Positions 62,775 to 64,000 of a stretch of 64,000 bases of DNA are shown here, piece after piece (position 1 is the first letter of the stretch; each line of letters begins with the position of its first letter). Made by a program: the position numbers and the translations under genes. The notes beneath the pieces were generated by a model. That model saw nothing but the letters and a program-made list of their open reading frames with translations. It was not told the DNA's origin and ran no database searches. Source of the stretch: a virus; IMG/VR virus record IMGVR_UViG_3300046713_000096, positions 36,855-100,854 of that record. One strand, 5' to 3'.

Positions 62775-63701
62775 CTAGGCCAGGGCCTTCGGCACGCGGA
62801 TAATACCCTTGTTGAGTGCACGCGCAATCACCTCCGCTGCAAGCGAAGCCCCTTCTTTGCCGACCTGACATGTACGCGAGAGAAACCGCCCCTCGACGAA
62901 GTCAGCGGGCACGACCTTCTTGACCCCTTGCGCTGGCAAGAGTGATTCGAGCGTCGCCCGGTCAAACGGGAAACGAAACTGCAGGCTGTGCGAGCGCACA
63001 CCGAGCACGATGTTTGCGAGGGGCCTGCGCGAAAGCCGCTTGCGGTTGCCCTTCGGTCCGCGGCTCATCGTCTTGATGTACAACGTCACGCACCGCGATG
63101 TTTCGACGCGATCAATCACGAACAGATCGCCCACACTTGCACTGTCTTGATTGAGCGCGTAGGGGTGCGAGCGCGCGACACGTCGCAGGCGCAACACAAA
63201 CCAGTCGAGCAGCTTCAACGTCGCGCCCATGTCGTCGCGAGCCTTCTCGCGCAGCGCAGCGACCGCGAACTTCCGGGCCTTGACGAGTGCTGCTACGCTC
63301 TTCGCTTTGGATTCCTCGCTGCGATTTTTGATCTTGCGCGGCTTCTTCGGGATCTCTTCGTCGGGGTGGCGAATCGTGATTCGCCCGTTGCGGATCCCAT
63401 ACCGGTCGATCGCGCGCACAAGGCGCAGCTGAAAATCTTCGCTGTCCCCAACCGCGAACGCGTACACCCGGCGCTTGCCGTCGGGGTCGCGCACCTTGCG
63501 CAGCTTGAGCAGGTCGCGTGCCTTGTATCCCTTCACGCGCACGAGGCGCTGCAGCGCCACGCACCTGTCACGGTAGACACAGGGCATGCGCTCGTCGGCC
63601 GTGCGTGCGTGCGGGCGCCCGTCGCACTCGGGATTGCCCCGATCGTACTTGCGCAGGCAAACGGGCAGCTTCCGCCCATGGTCGACAGTTACTTCGGTCA
63701 C
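62775..63701 (-). CDS. Hypothetical basic Cys protein, 308 residues
   Basis: The N-terminus has RKYDRGNPECDGRPHARTAD and MPCVYRDRCVALQR, four Cys in a possible zinc site. The middle is helical and basic; the C-terminus is HTH-like (ASLAAEVIARALNKGIIRV). Could be a DNA-binding regulator. Not recognised. Confidence 0.6.
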   Translation of the reverse strand: MTEVTVDHGRKLPVCLRKYDRGNPECDGRPHARTADERMPCVYRDRCVALQRLVRVKGYKARDLLKLRKVRDPDGKRRVYAFAVGDSEDFQLRLVRAIDRYGIRNGRITIRHPDEEIPKKPRKIKNRSEESKAKSVAALVKARKFAVAALREKARDDMGATLKLLDWFVLRLRRVARSHPYALNQDSASVGDLFVIDRVETSRCVTLYIKTMSRGPKGNRKRLSRRPLANIVLGVRSHSLQFRFPFDRATLESLLPAQGVKKVVPADFVEGRFLSRTCQVGKEGASLAAEVIARALNKGIIRVPKALA

Positions 63702-63711
63702 CGGTTGTTGT

Positions 63712-64000
63712 TCAGCCTCCGTAGGGCCGAACTATCGACAAATCCCCGAGGTCGCTGAATTCTTCCGCTGCGAGCAGTTCTAAGGCCTTCTCGCGGATGC
63801 GACGAAGGGCCCAATCGACTTCGTTTTTCGACAGGCGCAAATGCTTGCCGATCATCGGGATCGTCGGCTCGGTCGCGAGCTCGTCAAGCATGAGCATGCG
63901 CAGGGGCCTCGGGGGATCGTACTTACAGCGCAGCACTTCGAGGTCACGGGGTGCGAGCGCCGCTTCGAGCGCAGCCATGAACGCGACCGAAGCGCGGCGC
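63712..64000 (-). CDS. Sigma-70 region 4-like protein, possibly partial at the 5' end
   Basis: At least 88 residues. LAPRDLEVLRCKYDPPRPLR, then DELATEPTIPMIGKHLRLSK and NEVDWALRRIREKALELLAA read like sigma factor region 4 (L-R-x-VL-x-x-R, HTH, R-x-x-x-LR). An ATG at 63978 is possible, but the frame stays open to the window end, so the gene may be longer. It could be the phage sigma factor that recognises the class A promoters. This is an inference. Confidence 0.6.
   Translation of the reverse strand, partial: RRASVAFMAALEAALAPRDLEVLRCKYDPPRPLRMLMLDELATEPTIPMIGKHLRLSKNEVDWALRRIREKALELLAAEEFSDLGDLSIVRPYGG

Noticed and set aside
1-64000. Transposases or insertion sequences
   Set aside because: No transposase motif, terminal inverted repeats or target duplications seen.

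Overview
The window looks like about 64 kb of a temperate tailed bacteriophage (Caudoviricetes) with a high-GC genome. The left end carries the packaging and portal genes (portal, terminase large subunit, DNA-binding proteins). Next comes an integrase gene with what looks like an intact attP site. The right end carries a full replication and recombination cassette. The host is not identifiable from the sequence. Two secreted proteins, one with a Gram-negative-type lipobox, and an SspB-like ClpXP adaptor suggest a high-GC Gram-negative bacterium; that is inference. No capsid, tail or endolysin gene was recognised, so those probably lie beyond the left edge, downstream of the portal on the minus strand.

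Layout. 0-9.7 kb: minus-strand packaging block plus small coupled genes, a frame-shifted HExxH membrane protein and a possible clan-CD cysteine peptidase. 9.7-11.8 kb: attP built on a tRNA-Leu 3' half, tyrosine integrase, and a convergent excisionase-like gene. 12-15 kb: PadR-like regulator, membrane metalloprotease, DUF1643 protein, C5 cytosine methyltransferase. 15.2-17.9 kb: plus-strand accessory genes including a secreted protein and a metalloprotease lipoprotein. 18-23.1 kb: minus-strand run of small zinc-binding proteins, an SspB-like adaptor and an Acb2-like anti-CBASS protein. 23.2-26.5 kb: mixed small genes. 26.5-28.2 kb: a largely non-coding stretch with at least 14 copies of an 18-bp motif, a candidate replication origin, partition site or operator array. 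28.2-29.6 kb: four zinc-ribbon genes sharing the N-terminal motif MKLxxLR.

30.5-46.5 kb is the most distinctive part. It holds about 30 small genes, mostly on the minus strand, served by 23 of the 26 near-identical copies of a promoter in the window. In most copies the -10 hexamer lies exactly 6 nt before the ATG, which predicts leaderless mRNAs. Many of these genes start with ATG-ACG-ACG codons, and GGGCCC-CGAA-type hairpins separate several units. The region also contains two paired-promoter loci that may produce a conserved small RNA, a duplicated 5' leader, and duplicated spacer DNA. It also encodes a GT-C-like membrane glycosyltransferase, an ATP-dependent DNA ligase and a ParB-like protein.

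46.5-64 kb is the core machinery, all on the minus strand: dCTP deaminase, uracil-DNA glycosylase, 5'-3' exonuclease, RuvC-like resolvase, SbcC and SbcD, RecA, a single-strand DNA-binding protein with a very long acidic tail, a UvsY-like mediator, an HU-like protein and a DnaE-type polymerase. At the edge is a sigma region-4-like protein that could read the phage-specific promoters. Gene ends overlap by ATGA, GTGA or TGATG throughout, so translational coupling is the rule inside operons.
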